Shown in pieces: positions 1-9,735 of a stretch of 64,000 bases of DNA (its first letter is position 1; the number at the start of each line of letters is the position of its first letter). Position numbers and translations under genes: made by a program. The DNA is taken from contig NZ_CP070968.1 of assembly GCF_017086445.1 (NCBI RefSeq), positions 372,001-436,000 of the forward strand. The letters are read 5' to 3'. Source of the stretch: Brevundimonas fontaquae (GTDB lineage: Bacteria; Pseudomonadota; Alphaproteobacteria; Caulobacterales; Caulobacteraceae). The notes below the pieces were generated by a model. It worked only from the letters and a program-made list of their open reading frames with translations, had not been told where the DNA came from and did not search any database.

Positions 1-287
1 CCGCCAAGCCGCGCGCCAAGCACGGCCTGCAAAGCCTCCGCCTGGCGACGGGTTTCGGGCAGCAGCGGCGATCCACCGCCCATCAGGGCGTAGTTGGCCT
101 GGGCGCTGGTTTCGCGCCGACTGGAGATCAGTTTGGCCAGAGGCGTGCGGAAGATCCCCGGAAGGCCGATGATGGCCGGATCGTTGAACAGGTTGAACAG
201 GAACGGCTTGACCGAAGCCTGATCATCCGGCCCGCCCAGATTGAACAGCACCACCGCAATGCGGCGGCCGGGGTTCGCATCACTCAT
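1..287 (-). CDS. hemH: Ferrochelatase HemH (N-terminal part, runs off the window)
   Basis: Ferrochelatase inserts ferrous iron into protoporphyrin IX, the last step of haem synthesis. Only the first 95 codons are present; the rest lies beyond the left edge. The visible start reads MSDANPGRRIAVVLFNLGGP, and the LFNLGGPDD stretch followed by KPFLFNLFNDPAI is the family's conserved N-terminus. The ATG at 287 overlaps the hemE stop codon as ATGA, so the two haem genes are probably translationally coupled. The family is about 340-350 residues, so roughly three quarters are missing here. Identity rests on the N-terminal motif and on the hemE neighbour. Confidence 0.9.
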   Translation of the reverse strand, partial: MSDANPGRRIAVVLFNLGGPDDQASVKPFLFNLFNDPAIIGLPGIFRTPLAKLISSRRETSAQANYALMGGGSPLLPETRRQAEALQAVLGARLG

Positions 288-1342
288 TGGGCGCCGATCC
301 GTCTCAGAACCTGTTCGACATGGTCGATCGGCACGTCCGGCAGGATGCCATGGCCCAGATTGAACAGCCAGGGCCCCTGCCCCCAGGCCTCCATCAGTTG
401 ATCGACGCGTCGATCCAGCAGATCGCCGCCGGCGCGCAGCAACAGCGGGTCGAGCGCCCCCTGGATCGGCTTGATCTGCTGCACTCGTTTGCCGACCTCG
501 AGCGGGCAGGCGGTGTCCAGGGCGACGGCGTCGACCTCGACCGCCTCGGCATACCGCTCTGCGAGCGCCGCAGAGCCCCGTGGGAAGCCGATGAGGGGTA
601 CGGTGACCCCCAGCTCCCGCGTGCGCCTCACCAGCGCCTGGTGGGGCTTCAGGACCAATCTTTCGAACAGATCGTCCGGCAGCCCCTCGGCCCAGCTCTC
701 GAAGATCTTCAGAACCTGGGCGCCGGCGTCGGCCTGCATCTTCAGATATCGGGCGGTGGCCTCGACCAGAACCTCCAGCGTCTCGTCGACACGCTCGGGA
801 TCGGCATAGGCGTAGGTGCGGGCCTGGGCGCGCTCGCCCTTGCCGATCGTGCGCGCCTGTCCGTCCAGCATATAGGTCGCCACGGTCCAGGGCGCGCCGG
901 CGAAGCCGATCAGGGCGCGTTCCGGCTCCAGGGCCGCGCGCACGATCGACAGGGTCTCACCCACCGCTGACAGATGCTCGCCCGCCGCCGGAGCCAGTTC
1001 GGCCATCCGACCCGGGATCGGCATTTCGCCCAGACGCGGCCCCTCCCCCGTCTCGAACCAGACGTCTTGGCCGAGGGCGCGCGGGATCAGCAGGATGTCG
1101 GCGAAGACGATCGCCGCATCGAAGCCGAACCGGCGCATGGGCTGAAGCGTCGCCTCGGCGGCCATTTCGGGGTTCAGACAGAAGGCGATGAAGTCGGGCG
1201 CCTCGGCCCTCAGCTTGCGATATTCCGGCAGATACCGCCCGGCCTGGCGCATGAACCACACCGGCGGACGCTCCAACGTCTCCCCGCGGAGAGCCCGCAG
1301 CACCAAGGGTGTCGGATCGGCAGTCTGGGTCTGATCGGTCAT
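284..1342 (-). CDS. hemE: Uroporphyrinogen decarboxylase HemE
   Basis: Cytoplasmic enzyme that decarboxylates the four acetate side chains of uroporphyrinogen III to give coproporphyrinogen III in haem synthesis. The 352-residue product is of normal family length. The first signature, PPVWFMRQAGRYLPEY, is at about residues 26-41; the active-site Asp motif FADIL is near residue 80; the second signature, IGFAGAPWTVATYML, is near residues 145-160. Transcription runs leftwards away from the predicted replication origin, and hemH follows with a 4-base overlap. No good Shine-Dalgarno lies directly before the ATG, so a leaderless or short-leader mRNA is possible. hemE also borders Cori in Caulobacter. 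Confidence 0.97.
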   Translation of the reverse strand: MTDQTQTADPTPLVLRALRGETLERPPVWFMRQAGRYLPEYRKLRAEAPDFIAFCLNPEMAAEATLQPMRRFGFDAAIVFADILLIPRALGQDVWFETGEGPRLGEMPIPGRMAELAPAAGEHLSAVGETLSIVRAALEPERALIGFAGAPWTVATYMLDGQARTIGKGERAQARTYAYADPERVDETLEVLVEATARYLKMQADAGAQVLKIFESWAEGLPDDLFERLVLKPHQALVRRTRELGVTVPLIGFPRGSAALAERYAEAVEVDAVALDTACPLEVGKRVQQIKPIQGALDPLLLRAGGDLLDRRVDQLMEAWGQGPWLFNLGHGILPDVPIDHVEQVLRRIGAQ

Positions 1343-1537
1343 GCCGGAGGATTAAGGTCACAGCCCCCCTCTCTCAATCCCTAATCAGATTAAGAATTAA
1401 AAGATTCGAAGTGGCAGGTAGGGCGGTGGAATGGCGGGGATGACTCGATCAGCTGCGGCGGAACAAAAGCGGATATCCACGCCTGCCGTATCGTTAACGG
1501 GGATGTCGAAACGGCTCATCCCGTCGGTGGACAATCC

Positions 1538-1553
1538 CTAACGAAACGTTAAC
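1538..1553. promoter_or_regulatory. CtrA-like binding site in the predicted origin
   Basis: The sequence CTAA-N7-TTAAC differs by one base from the CtrA consensus TTAA-N7-TTAAC, with exact 7-base spacing. In Caulobacter, CtrA binds several such sites in Cori and blocks initiation in swarmer cells. Binding here is inferred from sequence and location only. Confidence 0.55.
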
Positions 1554-1591
1554 GGGCAAGGGTTTGCGGGGACTTGCGGCTGTGAACGCGG

Positions 1592-1616
1592 TTAAGCGCC
1601 GTTAACCTTTCATTAG
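1592..1616. promoter_or_regulatory. Composite CtrA-like site beside the DnaA box
   Basis: Three half-sites follow one another: TTAA-N6-TTAA-N7-TTAG. The right-hand pair has the exact 7-base spacing of a CtrA site and matches seven of eight consensus bases. It ends only two bases before the best DnaA box, so CtrA and DnaA would be expected to interfere with each other. This is inference from motif spacing. Confidence 0.55.
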
Positions 1617-1618
1617 GA

Positions 1619-1627
1619 TTTTCCACA
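1619..1627 (+). promoter_or_regulatory. DnaA box
   Basis: TTTTCCACA matches the relaxed DnaA consensus TTWTNCACA fully and the strict box TTATCCACA with one change. It is the best DnaA box in the hemE-ppsR interval. Confidence 0.6.
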
Positions 1628-1792
1628 GCGGTTAGAAGTTCGGTTTTCCGCCTTGGGATGATCCGGCGGCGGACGACCGACGCGATCCACCATCATCCCC
1701 GCTCGCGGGCGGATCGATCAGCGGCTAAGGAAAACGGCGCCCCGACGGTCCAACGCCGTCCCCCAACTTTCAACAGGGAGACAGACAGTCTC

Positions 1793-2662
1793 ATGAGCCC
1801 TGCGAGACCCTCGGGACCGGCCCGTCTGGCCACCTATTTCCACGTTCACCTGGTGTCGGACTCCACCGGCGAGACCTTGAACGCCATGGCCAAGGCGGTG
1901 ACCGCACGCTTCGACGGCGTTATTCCGATCGAGCACATCTATTCGCTGGTCCGGTCCGAAAAGCAGATGGAGCGGGTGTTGCAGGAGGTGGAGTCCGCGC
2001 CGGGCGTCGTTCTCCACACCCTGGTCGACCGCGATCTGCGCGAACAGCTGGAAGAAGGCTGCCGTCGCCTGGACATGCCCCAGATCGGCGCGCTGGATCC
2101 GCTGGTCGGGGCCATGTCGCGCTATCTCGGCGCGGCCCTGTCCACCCGCGTCGGCGCCCAGCACGCGCTGGACCATGACTATTTCAACCGGATCGCGGCG
2201 CTGGACTTCGCCATGGCCTACGACGACGGCCAGGGGTCGCTGGATCAGCTGGAGGGCGCCGACGTCGTTCTGTGCGGGGTCAGCCGGACGTCCAAGACCC
2301 CCACCTGCATCTATCTGGCCCACCGGGGCATCCGGGCGGCCAACGTGCCTCTGGTGCCGGGTCAGGAGGACGGCGAGCGGCTGACCAAGCTGAAGAACCC
2401 CTTGGTGATCGGCCTGACCGTGTCGCCCGATCGGCTGGTTCAGATCCGCCGCAACCGCATCGACAATCTGAACGCCAGCCAGTCGTCGAACTACACCGAT
2501 CAGGACGCTGTGCGCGACGAGACGATCAAGGCGCGCCGGGCCTTCGAGCGGCGCGGCTGGCCGACCATCGACGTGACCCGCCGTTCGGTTGAGGAGACGG
2601 CGGCGGCGATCACCAATCTGCTGAGCGAGCATCGCAACCACAAGATCGGGACGACCTGGTGA
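1793..2662 (+). CDS. ppsR: PEP synthase / PPDK regulatory kinase-phosphotransferase (DUF299, PpsR/PDRP1)
   Basis: Bifunctional regulator that inactivates PEP synthase or pyruvate phosphate dikinase by ADP-dependent Thr phosphorylation and reactivates it by phosphorolysis. The product is 289 residues, with the N-terminus HVHLVSDSTGETLN and a P-loop-like GVSRTSKTPTC motif near residue 160, both diagnostic of the family. I chose ATG 1793 (MSPARPSGPARLATYF) because homology begins just after it and an AGGGAG lies upstream; an open frame reaches back to 1658 but that part is non-conserved origin DNA. Its stop overlaps the maf start by one base (TGATG), beginning an operon through coaE. The target enzyme is not in this window. 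Confidence 0.93.
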   Translation: MSPARPSGPARLATYFHVHLVSDSTGETLNAMAKAVTARFDGVIPIEHIYSLVRSEKQMERVLQEVESAPGVVLHTLVDRDLREQLEEGCRRLDMPQIGALDPLVGAMSRYLGAALSTRVGAQHALDHDYFNRIAALDFAMAYDDGQGSLDQLEGADVVLCGVSRTSKTPTCIYLAHRGIRAANVPLVPGQEDGERLTKLKNPLVIGLTVSPDRLVQIRRNRIDNLNASQSSNYTDQDAVRDETIKARRAFERRGWPTIDVTRRSVEETAAAITNLLSEHRNHKIGTTW

Positions 2663-3294
2663 TGAGTGTTTCTGTTGCGCTATCGCCCTCCGGGCTGTTT
2701 GAGCGCGGAACCCTGATCCTGGCGTCCAAGAGCGCGGCCCGGCGCGCCATGTTGGAAAACGCCGGCGTCGCCTTCGAGGTGCGCGTCGCCGATGTGGACG
2801 AGGACGCCATCAAGGCCATCTCGACCGACCTGAACGCCGCCGCCCTCGCCGTTCGTCTCGCGGAAGCCAAGGCCCTGGCCGTCTCGCGCGACGACGAAAC
2901 CGCCTGGGTGTTGGGCTCGGATCAGACCCTGGCCTTTGACGGCGGCCTGGTCTCCAAGGCCAAGTCTCTGGACGCGGCGCGGGAGCGGCTGAAAGCCATG
3001 CGTGGCAAGTCGCACCAGCTGCATTCCGGCGCAGCCCTGGCGACCAAGGGCAAGATCGTCTGGTCCGGCGTCGATACGGTTCAGATGCGGATGCGCGATT
3101 TCTCGGACGCCTTCCTCGACGCTTATCTGGCGGCGGAGGGCGAGGCCCTGCTGTCCTGCGTCGGTTCCTACCGGCTTGAGGGGCTGGGCTCGCAACTGTT
3201 CGAGGCGGTGGACGGCGACTATTTCACGGTTCTGGGCCTACCGCTCTGGCCGGTGTTGAAAGAGCTGCGTCGGGCGGGAGTGATCGCGGCATGA
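2662..3294 (+). CDS. maf: Maf-like nucleoside triphosphate pyrophosphatase
   Basis: Maf proteins hydrolyse non-canonical or free nucleotides such as dTTP, UTP or modified NTPs to monophosphates, a house-cleaning role. The 210-residue product carries the N-terminal motif LILASKSAARRAMLENAG and the acidic motif GSDQTLAFDG, in the place of the usual GADT motif. A GTG three bases upstream (2659) is in frame, but ATG 2662 overlaps the ppsR stop as TGATG and is preferred. The substrate subgroup cannot be settled by eye. The stop overlaps aroE by four bases (ATGA). Confidence 0.88.
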   Translation: MSVSVALSPSGLFERGTLILASKSAARRAMLENAGVAFEVRVADVDEDAIKAISTDLNAAALAVRLAEAKALAVSRDDETAWVLGSDQTLAFDGGLVSKAKSLDAARERLKAMRGKSHQLHSGAALATKGKIVWSGVDTVQMRMRDFSDAFLDAYLAAEGEALLSCVGSYRLEGLGSQLFEAVDGDYFTVLGLPLWPVLKELRRAGVIAA

Positions 3295-4121
3295 GCACGC
3301 ACCGCATAACCGGGGCGGCCATGGTCGCCGGTATCGCCGGAAATCCGGTCGCCCATTCGCTCAGCCCGGTCATCCACAACGCCTGGCTGGCGGCCGGCGG
3401 GATCGACGGCGCTTATGTCCCCTTCGCCCCTGCTGATGCGGCCGGTTTCGAGGCCCTGGTCGCGGCGGGGCGCGCCGGCCTGATCATGGGGTTGAACGTC
3501 ACCGCCCCGTTCAAGGAACAGGCCTTCGCCCTGGCGGATCAGGCGACGGCGGCGGCGCGGTTGACGTCCTCGGCCAATATCCTGCAGTTCGAAAACGGCA
3601 GGGTGCTGGCCGACAGTTCCGACGGGATCGGCCTGATGCGCGGCCTAAGGGAACAGGCGCCGGACCTGGACGTGGCGGGGCGGCCGGTGGTGATGCTGGG
3701 CGCCGGCGGCGCGGCCCGCGCAGGGTCCGGCGCCCTGGTCGAGGCAGGCGCCGAAGTTCGCATCGTCAACCGTTCGCCCGAACGCGCCCAGGCCCTGGCC
3801 GCCGATTTAGGGTCGTCGGTTCGGGTCGTGACGGCCGATGACGCCTTCGACGGCGCGGTCCTGGTAATCAATGCCCTCACTGTTGCGCCGACCATCGACT
3901 TCGACCGGATCAGGCCCGGCACGGTGATGATGGACATGACCTACAAGCCGCTGGCCACGCCCTTCCTGAAGGCGGCGCGCGAACGCGGCCTGCCGACAGT
4001 GGATGGATTGGCCATGCTGATCGGCCAGGCGGCGCCGTCGTTCGAAGCCCTGTTCCGCCGTCCGCCGCCACCTCTCGATCTTCGGGCCCTGTTGATGACG
4101 CATCTGAGCGAGGCGGCATGA
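3291..4121 (+). CDS. aroE: Shikimate dehydrogenase AroE
   Basis: NADPH-dependent reduction of 3-dehydroshikimate to shikimate in aromatic amino acid synthesis. The 276-residue product has the shikimate-binding motif [14 protein letters not shown] at about residues 17-30, the catalytic-lysine motif NVTAPFKEQ near residue 68, the dinucleotide motif [10 protein letters not shown] near residue 132, and a C-terminal [13 protein letters not shown]. The substrate loop that normally reads GDNTDG is ADSSDG here, so the conserved Asn is Ser; the catalytic Asp is kept. It starts inside the maf stop (ATGA) and ends inside the coaE start (ATGA), so it is an internal operon gene. Confidence 0.94.
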   Translation: MSTHRITGAAMVAGIAGNPVAHSLSPVIHNAWLAAGGIDGAYVPFAPADAAGFEALVAAGRAGLIMGLNVTAPFKEQAFALADQATAAARLTSSANILQFENGRVLADSSDGIGLMRGLREQAPDLDVAGRPVVMLGAGGAARAGSGALVEAGAEVRIVNRSPERAQALAADLGSSVRVVTADDAFDGAVLVINALTVAPTIDFDRIRPGTVMMDMTYKPLATPFLKAARERGLPTVDGLAMLIGQAAPSFEALFRRPPPPLDLRALLMTHLSEAA

Positions 4122-4750
4122 TCCTGCTCGGTCTCACCGGCTCCATCGGCATGGGCAAGTCGACGACGACGGCCATGTTCGCCGATTTGGGGGCCGTCGT
4201 CTGGAACGCTGACGATGCGGTCCACCGTCTCTACGCGCCCGGCGGCGCGGCGGTCGGTCCGGTGGGCGAAGCCTTTCCCGGCGTCCTCGTGGACGGCGCG
4301 GTCGATCGCACGCGTCTGGCCGAGGCGCTTGGGAAAGACGACACAGCGTTCCGTCGTCTGGAAGCCATCGTGCACCCCTTGGTCGCCCAGGGTCGCGCGG
4401 CGGATCTGGAGGCGGCGCGTACTGCGGGTGTGAAACTGGGGGTTCTGGACATCCCCCTGCTGTTCGAGACGGGTGGGGACAAGGGCGTCGACGCCGTGGT
4501 GGTGGTCACCGCCGATCCGGCGATCCAGGCGGAGCGTGTGCTGGCCCGCCTCGGCATGACCCGCGAACGGTTCGACGCCATCCTGGCGCGCCAGATGCCG
4601 GACGCGGAAAAGCGGGCGCGCGCCGATTTCATCATCGACACCGGCCGGGGTTTGGAGGCCGCTCGGGCCGAGGTCGAAGCGATCGTGGGCGCCGTTCTGG
4701 CCCCGTCGTGGATATCTCACCGGCGCGGCGCGGCGAGCCTTTCGCGCTGA
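4118..4750 (+). CDS. coaE: Dephospho-CoA kinase CoaE
   Basis: Phosphorylates the ribose 3'-hydroxyl of dephospho-CoA with ATP, the final step of CoA synthesis. The 210-residue product opens with the P-loop [13 protein letters not shown] at residues 4-16, followed by [11 protein letters not shown], the core motif [16 protein letters not shown], and the lid region [17 protein letters not shown]. It overlaps aroE by four bases. The last dozen residues ([13 protein letters not shown]) look like an unconserved tail. dnaQ follows 24 bases later, likely in the same transcript. Confidence 0.95.
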   Translation: MILLGLTGSIGMGKSTTTAMFADLGAVVWNADDAVHRLYAPGGAAVGPVGEAFPGVLVDGAVDRTRLAEALGKDDTAFRRLEAIVHPLVAQGRAADLEAARTAGVKLGVLDIPLLFETGGDKGVDAVVVVTADPAIQAERVLARLGMTRERFDAILARQMPDAEKRARADFIIDTGRGLEAARAEVEAIVGAVLAPSWISHRRGAASLSR

Positions 4751-4774
4751 GGCGAATGCCGCCATTAAGGGCGA

Positions 4775-5497
4775 ATGGCGCGCGAGATCGTTCTGGATAC
4801 GGAAACCACCGGCTTCGACCCCAAGACGGGCGACCGGTTGATCGAGGTCGGCTGTATCGAGATCCAGGACCTGCTGCCGACGGGCCGCACCTTCCATCGG
4901 TTCGTCAATCCCGAGCGACTGATCCCGCCCGACGCCATCCGGGTTCACGGCATCACCGACGAGAAGGTCAAGGATGCGCCCAAGTTCGCCGAGATCGCCG
5001 ACGACCTGATCGAATTCATCGGCGATGCGCAGATGATCGCCCACAACGCCGCCTTTGACCGCAACTTCATCGACTTCGAATATGCGCGGTGCGGCCGGCC
5101 GATCACCGGCGAGGCGCGCTGGATCGATACGCTGAAACTGGCCCAGAGCCGGTTTCCGGGCATGCCCAACTCGCTGGACGCCCTGTGCAAACGCTACAAG
5201 GTGTCGCTGGTCGAGCGGACGCTGCACGGCGCCCTGATCGACGCTCGTCTGCTGGCCGAGGTCTATCTGGAGCTTCGCGGCGGCAAGGAACGGGTGCTGG
5301 ACCTGTCGTCGGCGCCGGTCGGTCGCGGTCCCGGCGGCGTCATCGAAACCGCCGCCTATGGCCAGCGCCCTCGCCCCCTGGCGCCGCGCTCCACGCCCGA
5401 GGAACAGGCCGCCCACGTCGCCTTCCTCGCCAAGGCGCTGAAGGACCGCTCACTGTGGGAAGCCTACGGCCTGCCCACTCAGGAAGACGCGGCTTAG
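4775..5497 (+). CDS. dnaQ: DNA polymerase III epsilon subunit (3'-5' proofreading exonuclease)
   Basis: Proofreading exonuclease of the replicative polymerase. The 240-residue protein shows the DEDDh motifs: ExoI LDTETTGFD at about residues 7-15, ExoII IAHNAAFDRNFIDFE near residue 88, and ExoIII HGALIDARLLAEVYL near residue 150. The C-terminal tail (residues 175-240) would bind the polymerase alpha subunit. It is the last gene of the ppsR-maf-aroE-coaE-dnaQ run and converges with dapB across a hairpin-rich 68-base gap. A secB cluster often lies next to this gene in related genomes; here secB is about 37 kb away. Confidence 0.95.
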   Translation: MAREIVLDTETTGFDPKTGDRLIEVGCIEIQDLLPTGRTFHRFVNPERLIPPDAIRVHGITDEKVKDAPKFAEIADDLIEFIGDAQMIAHNAAFDRNFIDFEYARCGRPITGEARWIDTLKLAQSRFPGMPNSLDALCKRYKVSLVERTLHGALIDARLLAEVYLELRGGKERVLDLSSAPVGRGPGGVIETAAYGQRPRPLAPRSTPEEQAAHVAFLAKALKDRSLWEAYGLPTQEDAA

Positions 5498-5506
5498 TCT
5501 CTTTTT

Positions 5507-5552
5507 AGCGCTCAAGTCGTGAGCGACCGCGTCGCGAACATAGCGCGACGCG
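5507..5552 (-). repeat. Post-stop stem-loop element, diverged copy (3' of dapB)
   Basis: In the dapB direction the element begins 13 bases after the dapB TAA and reads GCGCTATG ... GACTTGAGCGC, the same end words as the copies after comF, secA and the glutamate dehydrogenase gene. Two alternative hairpins are possible: CGCGTCGCG/CGCGACGCG (5528-5536 with 5544-5552, 7-base loop) and CGCTCA/TGAGCG (5509-5514 with 5520-5525). It lies between the convergent dnaQ and dapB stops and may terminate or protect both transcripts. No clear U-tract follows in the dapB direction. Confidence 0.5.
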
Positions 5553-5565
5553 CAGCGCCCCAGGC

Positions 5566-6315
5566 TTAAGCCTGCCGGAAGCCCAGCACGTCCTGCATGT
5601 CATAGAGACCGGGGCCTCGCGTCCGCACCCAGGCGGCGGCGGCGACGGCGCCGCGGGCGAACAGCGACCGGTCGATGGCCGAATGGCTGAGCGTCAGAAC
5701 CTCGTCCTCGGAGGCGAACAGCACGGTATGCTCGCCGATGATGCCGCCGGCGCGGATGGAGGAAAAACCGATCTTGCCGCTCTCGCGCTCGCCCTGGACC
5801 CCGTCGTAGGGTTTGGAGCGCAGGTCATCCAGATCCGCGAACCGGCCCTCGGCGGCTGCTTCGCCCAGCATCAGGGCCGTGCCCGACGGTGAATCCACTT
5901 TCCGGCGGTGGTGGGCCTCGGTGATCTCGATGTCCCAATCCTGGGCGTCCAGACGTTGGGCCGCGTGCTGGACAAGGCCGATCAGGATGTTGACGCCCAG
6001 AGAGAAGTTGCCGCTCTTGACGATGGCGACCTTCTCGGCGGCCTTCATCAAGTCGGCTTCCTGCTCGTCCGTGAAGCCAGTCGAGCCGATCACCAGGGCC
6101 GGGCCGCCGCGCTCGGCCGCGCTCTGGGCCAGGGCGACCGAGGCGGCCGGGGTCGAGAAGTCGATGATCACGTCGCACAGCGACAGGTCGGCGGTTTCGC
6201 CCCAATCGAAGCGGGCGGCGACCACCACGTCTTCGCGGGCGTCCAGAACCTGAGAGACCGCACGCCCCATCCGGCCGCGATAGCCGGAAATGCCGGCGTG
6301 GAAGATTGCGCTCAA
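5566..6315 (-). CDS. dapB: 4-hydroxy-tetrahydrodipicolinate reductase DapB
   Basis: NAD(P)H-dependent reduction of 4-hydroxy-tetrahydrodipicolinate to tetrahydrodipicolinate in lysine and diaminopimelate synthesis. The 249-residue product has the Rossmann motif GISGYRGRMGRAV at about residues 8-20 and the catalytic signature EAHHRRKVDSPSGTA near residue 134, with the His and Lys pair. The start must be TTG at 6315, because the next in-frame Met lies inside the cofactor-binding motif. That TTG overlaps the dnaJ stop as TTGA, implying translational coupling to dnaJ. The coding region converges on dnaQ. Confidence 0.95.
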   Translation of the reverse strand: MSAIFHAGISGYRGRMGRAVSQVLDAREDVVVAARFDWGETADLSLCDVIIDFSTPAASVALAQSAAERGGPALVIGSTGFTDEQEADLMKAAEKVAIVKSGNFSLGVNILIGLVQHAAQRLDAQDWDIEITEAHHRRKVDSPSGTALMLGEAAAEGRFADLDDLRSKPYDGVQGERESGKIGFSSIRAGGIIGEHTVLFASEDEVLTLSHSAIDRSLFARGAVAAAAWVRTRGPGLYDMQDVLGFRQA

Positions 6316-7514
6316 ACCGCGTTCTCTTTCGACCCGTCCGCGTCCTGATTGCCCAGGATGTCGGCCCAGAAACGCTTCGCCTTTCCGGCAAAGCTGGAAT
6401 TCCTGGGGTTCTGCCCCTCCCCGAACGACAGGGCAAGCTCTTCCAGCAACTCACGCTGGCGCGCGGTCAGATCGGTGGGCGTCTCGACGAACAGTTCGAC
6501 CACCAGATCGCCCCGGTTGCGGCCGTTCAGATGGGGCATGCCCTTGCCCTTGATGCGCACGGTCTTGCCGGTCTGGGCGCCGGCCGGCACGGCGACGGAG
6601 GCCTTGCACTTGCCGTCGCAGGCCGTGGAGACCAGGCAGGGCGCGTCGATCTCGCCCCCCAGAGCCGCCACAGTCATCGGCACGGGCACGGTGACCAGCA
6701 GGTCCAGGTTGTCGCGCTCGAACAGGTCGTGCGGCGTGACCGAGATGAAGACGTACAGATCGCCGCGCGGTCCGCCGCGCTGGCCCGCATCGCCCTCGCC
6801 CGACAGACGGATGCGCGAACCGTCGTCCACGCCGGCGGGGATTTTCAGGTTCAGGGTGCGGGTTTTGCGCACCTGGCCGTGCCCATGGCAGGTGGTGCAG
6901 GGATCGGCGATCATCTGACCCTGGCCGTGGCAACGGGGGCAGGTGCGCTCGACCTGGAAGAAGCCGTTGGCCTGGCGCACGCGACCGGCGCCCTGGCAGG
7001 TGGTGCAGGTGACAGGCTTGGTGCCCGGCTTGGCGCCCGACCCGTCGCAGGTGTCACAGGTCATGGTGGAGGGGATGTCGATCTCGACGTCTTCGCCCTT
7101 GTAGGCCTGCTCCAGGGTGATCTCCAGATCGTAGCGCAGGTCAGAGCCCCGGCGCGGTCCGCCCTGCTGGCCCCGGCCCTGGCGTCCGCCGAACGCGTCG
7201 CCGAACGCATCGCCGAAGACCTGGGAGAAGATGTCGTTGATGTCCGAGAAGCCCTGACCGCCCTGACCGAAGGGATTGCCGCCCCCGCCGCCGTTCACGC
7301 CCGCATGGCCGTAACGATCATAGGCCGCGCGCTTGTTGTCGTCCGACAGCACCGTATAGGCCTCAGACAGCTCCTTGAACTTGGCCATCGACTCTTCCGA
7401 GCCGCCGTTGCGGTCGGGGTGGTGAACCATGGCCAGCTTACGGTAGGCGGCTTTCAGGCCGGGGGCGTCGATCGTGCGTTCGACACCCAGAACTTCGTAA
7501 TAATCACGCGCCAT
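6312..7514 (-). CDS. dnaJ: Chaperone DnaJ (Hsp40)
   Basis: Co-chaperone that delivers unfolded clients to DnaK and stimulates its ATPase. The 400-residue protein shows the full type I layout: J domain at residues 1-70 with the HPD triad in MVHHPDRNGG, a Gly/Phe-rich linker (GHAGVNGGGGGNPFGQGGQG), four CxxCxGxG zinc motifs (CDTCDGSG, CTTCQGAG, CPRCHGQG, CTTCHGHG) at about residues 150-220, then the client-binding C-terminal domains. It lies downstream of dnaK, separated by 175 bases containing a hairpin terminator, so it probably receives read-through or has its own promoter. dapB overlaps its stop codon. Confidence 0.98.
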   Translation of the reverse strand: MARDYYEVLGVERTIDAPGLKAAYRKLAMVHHPDRNGGSEESMAKFKELSEAYTVLSDDNKRAAYDRYGHAGVNGGGGGNPFGQGGQGFSDINDIFSQVFGDAFGDAFGGRQGRGQQGGPRRGSDLRYDLEITLEQAYKGEDVEIDIPSTMTCDTCDGSGAKPGTKPVTCTTCQGAGRVRQANGFFQVERTCPRCHGQGQMIADPCTTCHGHGQVRKTRTLNLKIPAGVDDGSRIRLSGEGDAGQRGGPRGDLYVFISVTPHDLFERDNLDLLVTVPVPMTVAALGGEIDAPCLVSTACDGKCKASVAVPAGAQTGKTVRIKGKGMPHLNGRNRGDLVVELFVETPTDLTARQRELLEELALSFGEGQNPRNSSFAGKAKRFWADILGNQDADGSKENAV

Positions 7515-7633
7515 CGGGCGTTCGTCCTCATACTTCCCCGTTCGCTTTCGCCTCGCCTCTTATCGAGCGTTGGTCGAAATCGATGTCCCGGCTGACATGG
7601 GGTCCGGGACCAATGATGCAAGTTTCATGAAAA

Positions 7634-7663
7634 GGCCCCGCCTATCGCAAGACAAGCGGGGCC
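7634..7663 (-). terminator. Rho-independent terminator after dnaK
   Basis: Perfect 8-base arms GGCCCCGC (7634-7641) and GCGGGGCC (7656-7663) enclose a 14-base loop; read in the dnaK direction they are followed by CTTTTCATG, a short U-tract. It would limit read-through from dnaK into dnaJ, giving more DnaK than DnaJ. Partial termination is inferred. Confidence 0.75.
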
Positions 7664-7689
7664 GTATCATTTCAGCGACCTGTGACGGA

Positions 7690-9597
<1,908 letters not shown>

Positions 9598-9735
9598 GTG
9601 TTCTTCAGTCTCTCTGGTTCGGCGGGCGATGCGGCGGCCTTCGACGAAGCGCCGCGCGTGACCGCCCCCGGTTGGGTTGGCGTGGATCAGGCTGGATAGC
9701 CCCAAGTTTCGCGGGGTTTCTCCGAAGCTGGCCCC

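Larger units (their letters stand above)
1343..1792. other. Predicted chromosomal replication origin (Cori-like) between hemE and ppsR
   Basis: This 450-base stretch has no convincing gene and lies between divergent hemE and the DUF299 gene ppsR, the same neighbours that flank Cori in Caulobacter. It holds an AT-rich tract (1381-1405) in an otherwise GC-rich region, five TTAA words at 1390-1605, one CTAA-N7-TTAAC and one TTAA-N7-TTAG CtrA-like site, a DnaA box TTTTCCACA at 1619-1627, weaker DnaA-like words (ATATCCACG at 1473-1481; TTGTCCACC on the minus strand at 1526-1534; CGATCCACC at 1683-1691) and two CcrM-type GANTC sites (1403, 1442). Gene context and motifs are observed; origin function is inferred. 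Confidence 0.8.

Noticed and set aside
1658..1792. Longer start for ppsR
   Set aside because: The added 45 codons cover origin DNA with weak DnaA-like words and are not like the family N-terminus.
1835..1852. ParS-like word (ATTTCCACGTTCACC) near the origin
   Set aside because: It lies inside the ppsR coding sequence and lacks the right half of the parS palindrome (GTGAAAC), so it is not a credible ParB site.
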